A program made the translations under genes and the position numbers. From Methylomonas sp. (GTDB lineage Bacteria; Pseudomonadota; Gammaproteobacteria; Methylococcales; Methylomonadaceae): 5,658 nt of DNA. Under the pieces are notes generated by a model. That model had not been told where the DNA came from and did not search any database. It saw nothing but the letters and a program-made list of their open reading frames with translations. The stretch covers positions 1-5,658 of the forward strand of contig JAQTYP010000255.1 of NCBI GenBank assembly GCA_028688235.1, in the 5' to 3' direction. This document shows positions 5,539-5,658 of the stretch, piece by piece; the first letter of the stretch is position 1; the number at the start of each line of letters is the position of its first letter.

Positions 5539-5658
5539 TCATTCACCAAATTCAAACGAGGCGTTCAGGTAAAGCGTTGTGCCGGCGGCGGGCGAGACAC
5601 GTCCGCCACCGGTCGAGCCGAACCCGAGATAGGCAAACGGCAGATAGTAGTGTTCGTT
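5539..5658 (-). CDS. 3' end of a convergent outer-membrane barrel gene, probably TonB-dependent receptor
   Basis: On the minus strand a frame is open from the window edge to a TGA at 5539-5541, giving the last 39 residues of a protein. They include YYLPFAYLGFG, then GGRVSPAAGTTLYLNASFEF and a final GE. The G-R-x-x-P-x-x-G-x-x-x-Y-x-x-x-x-F-x-F pattern, with alternating hydrophobic residues in a last beta-strand, is typical of the C-terminus of TonB-dependent receptors and related barrels. The two residues after the terminal Phe are slightly unusual, since many barrels end on the aromatic residue. The gene faces the acylase gene and is separated by 194 bp, so it is a different transcription unit. 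The family call rests on a short segment only. Confidence 0.5.
   Translation of the reverse strand, partial: NEHYYLPFAYLGFGSTGGGRVSPAAGTTLYLNASFEFGE

Noticed and set aside
5159..5542. 127-codon minus-strand open frame across the acylase 3' end and the gap
   Set aside because: It overlaps the conserved dockerin-coding segment in antisense. The predicted protein shows no recognisable motif, and no ribosome site supports it.

Overview
The window looks like chromosomal DNA of a Gram-negative gammaproteobacterium, possibly a methanotroph of the Methylococcales. This rests on a GC content that looks slightly above 50% by eye, Sec signal peptides, two proteins ending in VPLPS/VPIPS-type PEP-CTERM (VPLPA-CTERM-like) surface-sorting tails, and what appears to be the end of an outer-membrane beta-barrel gene. 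The taxonomic guess is inference.

Layout. Positions 2-190 (+) hold the 3' end of a PEP-CTERM-like gene, whose stop overlaps the start of the next gene (ATGA). Positions 187-1941 (+) encode a secreted Asp-box (BNR/sialidase-like) beta-propeller with a C-terminal dockerin-like module. Positions 2076-2669 (+) encode a small secreted protein with a cohesin-like domain followed by a PEP-CTERM-like tail. Positions 2798-5344 (+) encode a secreted penicillin/acyl-homoserine-lactone acylase-type Ntn hydrolase that ends in a dockerin-like module closely related to that of the propeller protein. A 194-bp gap rich in small hairpins follows. The 39-codon 3' end of a convergent gene (5539-5658, -), probably a TonB-dependent receptor or similar barrel, closes the window.

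How the parts may work together. Two exported proteins carry near-duplicate dockerin-like tails (two Ca-binding loops, then C-x-R-P-R-C). The gene between them encodes a cohesin-like domain joined to a surface-sorting/anchoring tail. The simplest reading is a miniature cellulosome-like display system: the cohesin/PEP-CTERM protein would be an anchored receptor, and the propeller and the acylase would be docked cargo. Neither cargo is a polysaccharide hydrolase. One is a putative amide-bond hydrolase of the quorum-quenching/penicillin acylase family and the other a probable binding propeller. Domain calls are from motif reading only. The cohesin-dockerin pairing and the shared function are inferred from gene order.

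No tRNA, rRNA, CRISPR array, insertion sequence or convincing sigma-70 promoter was seen.
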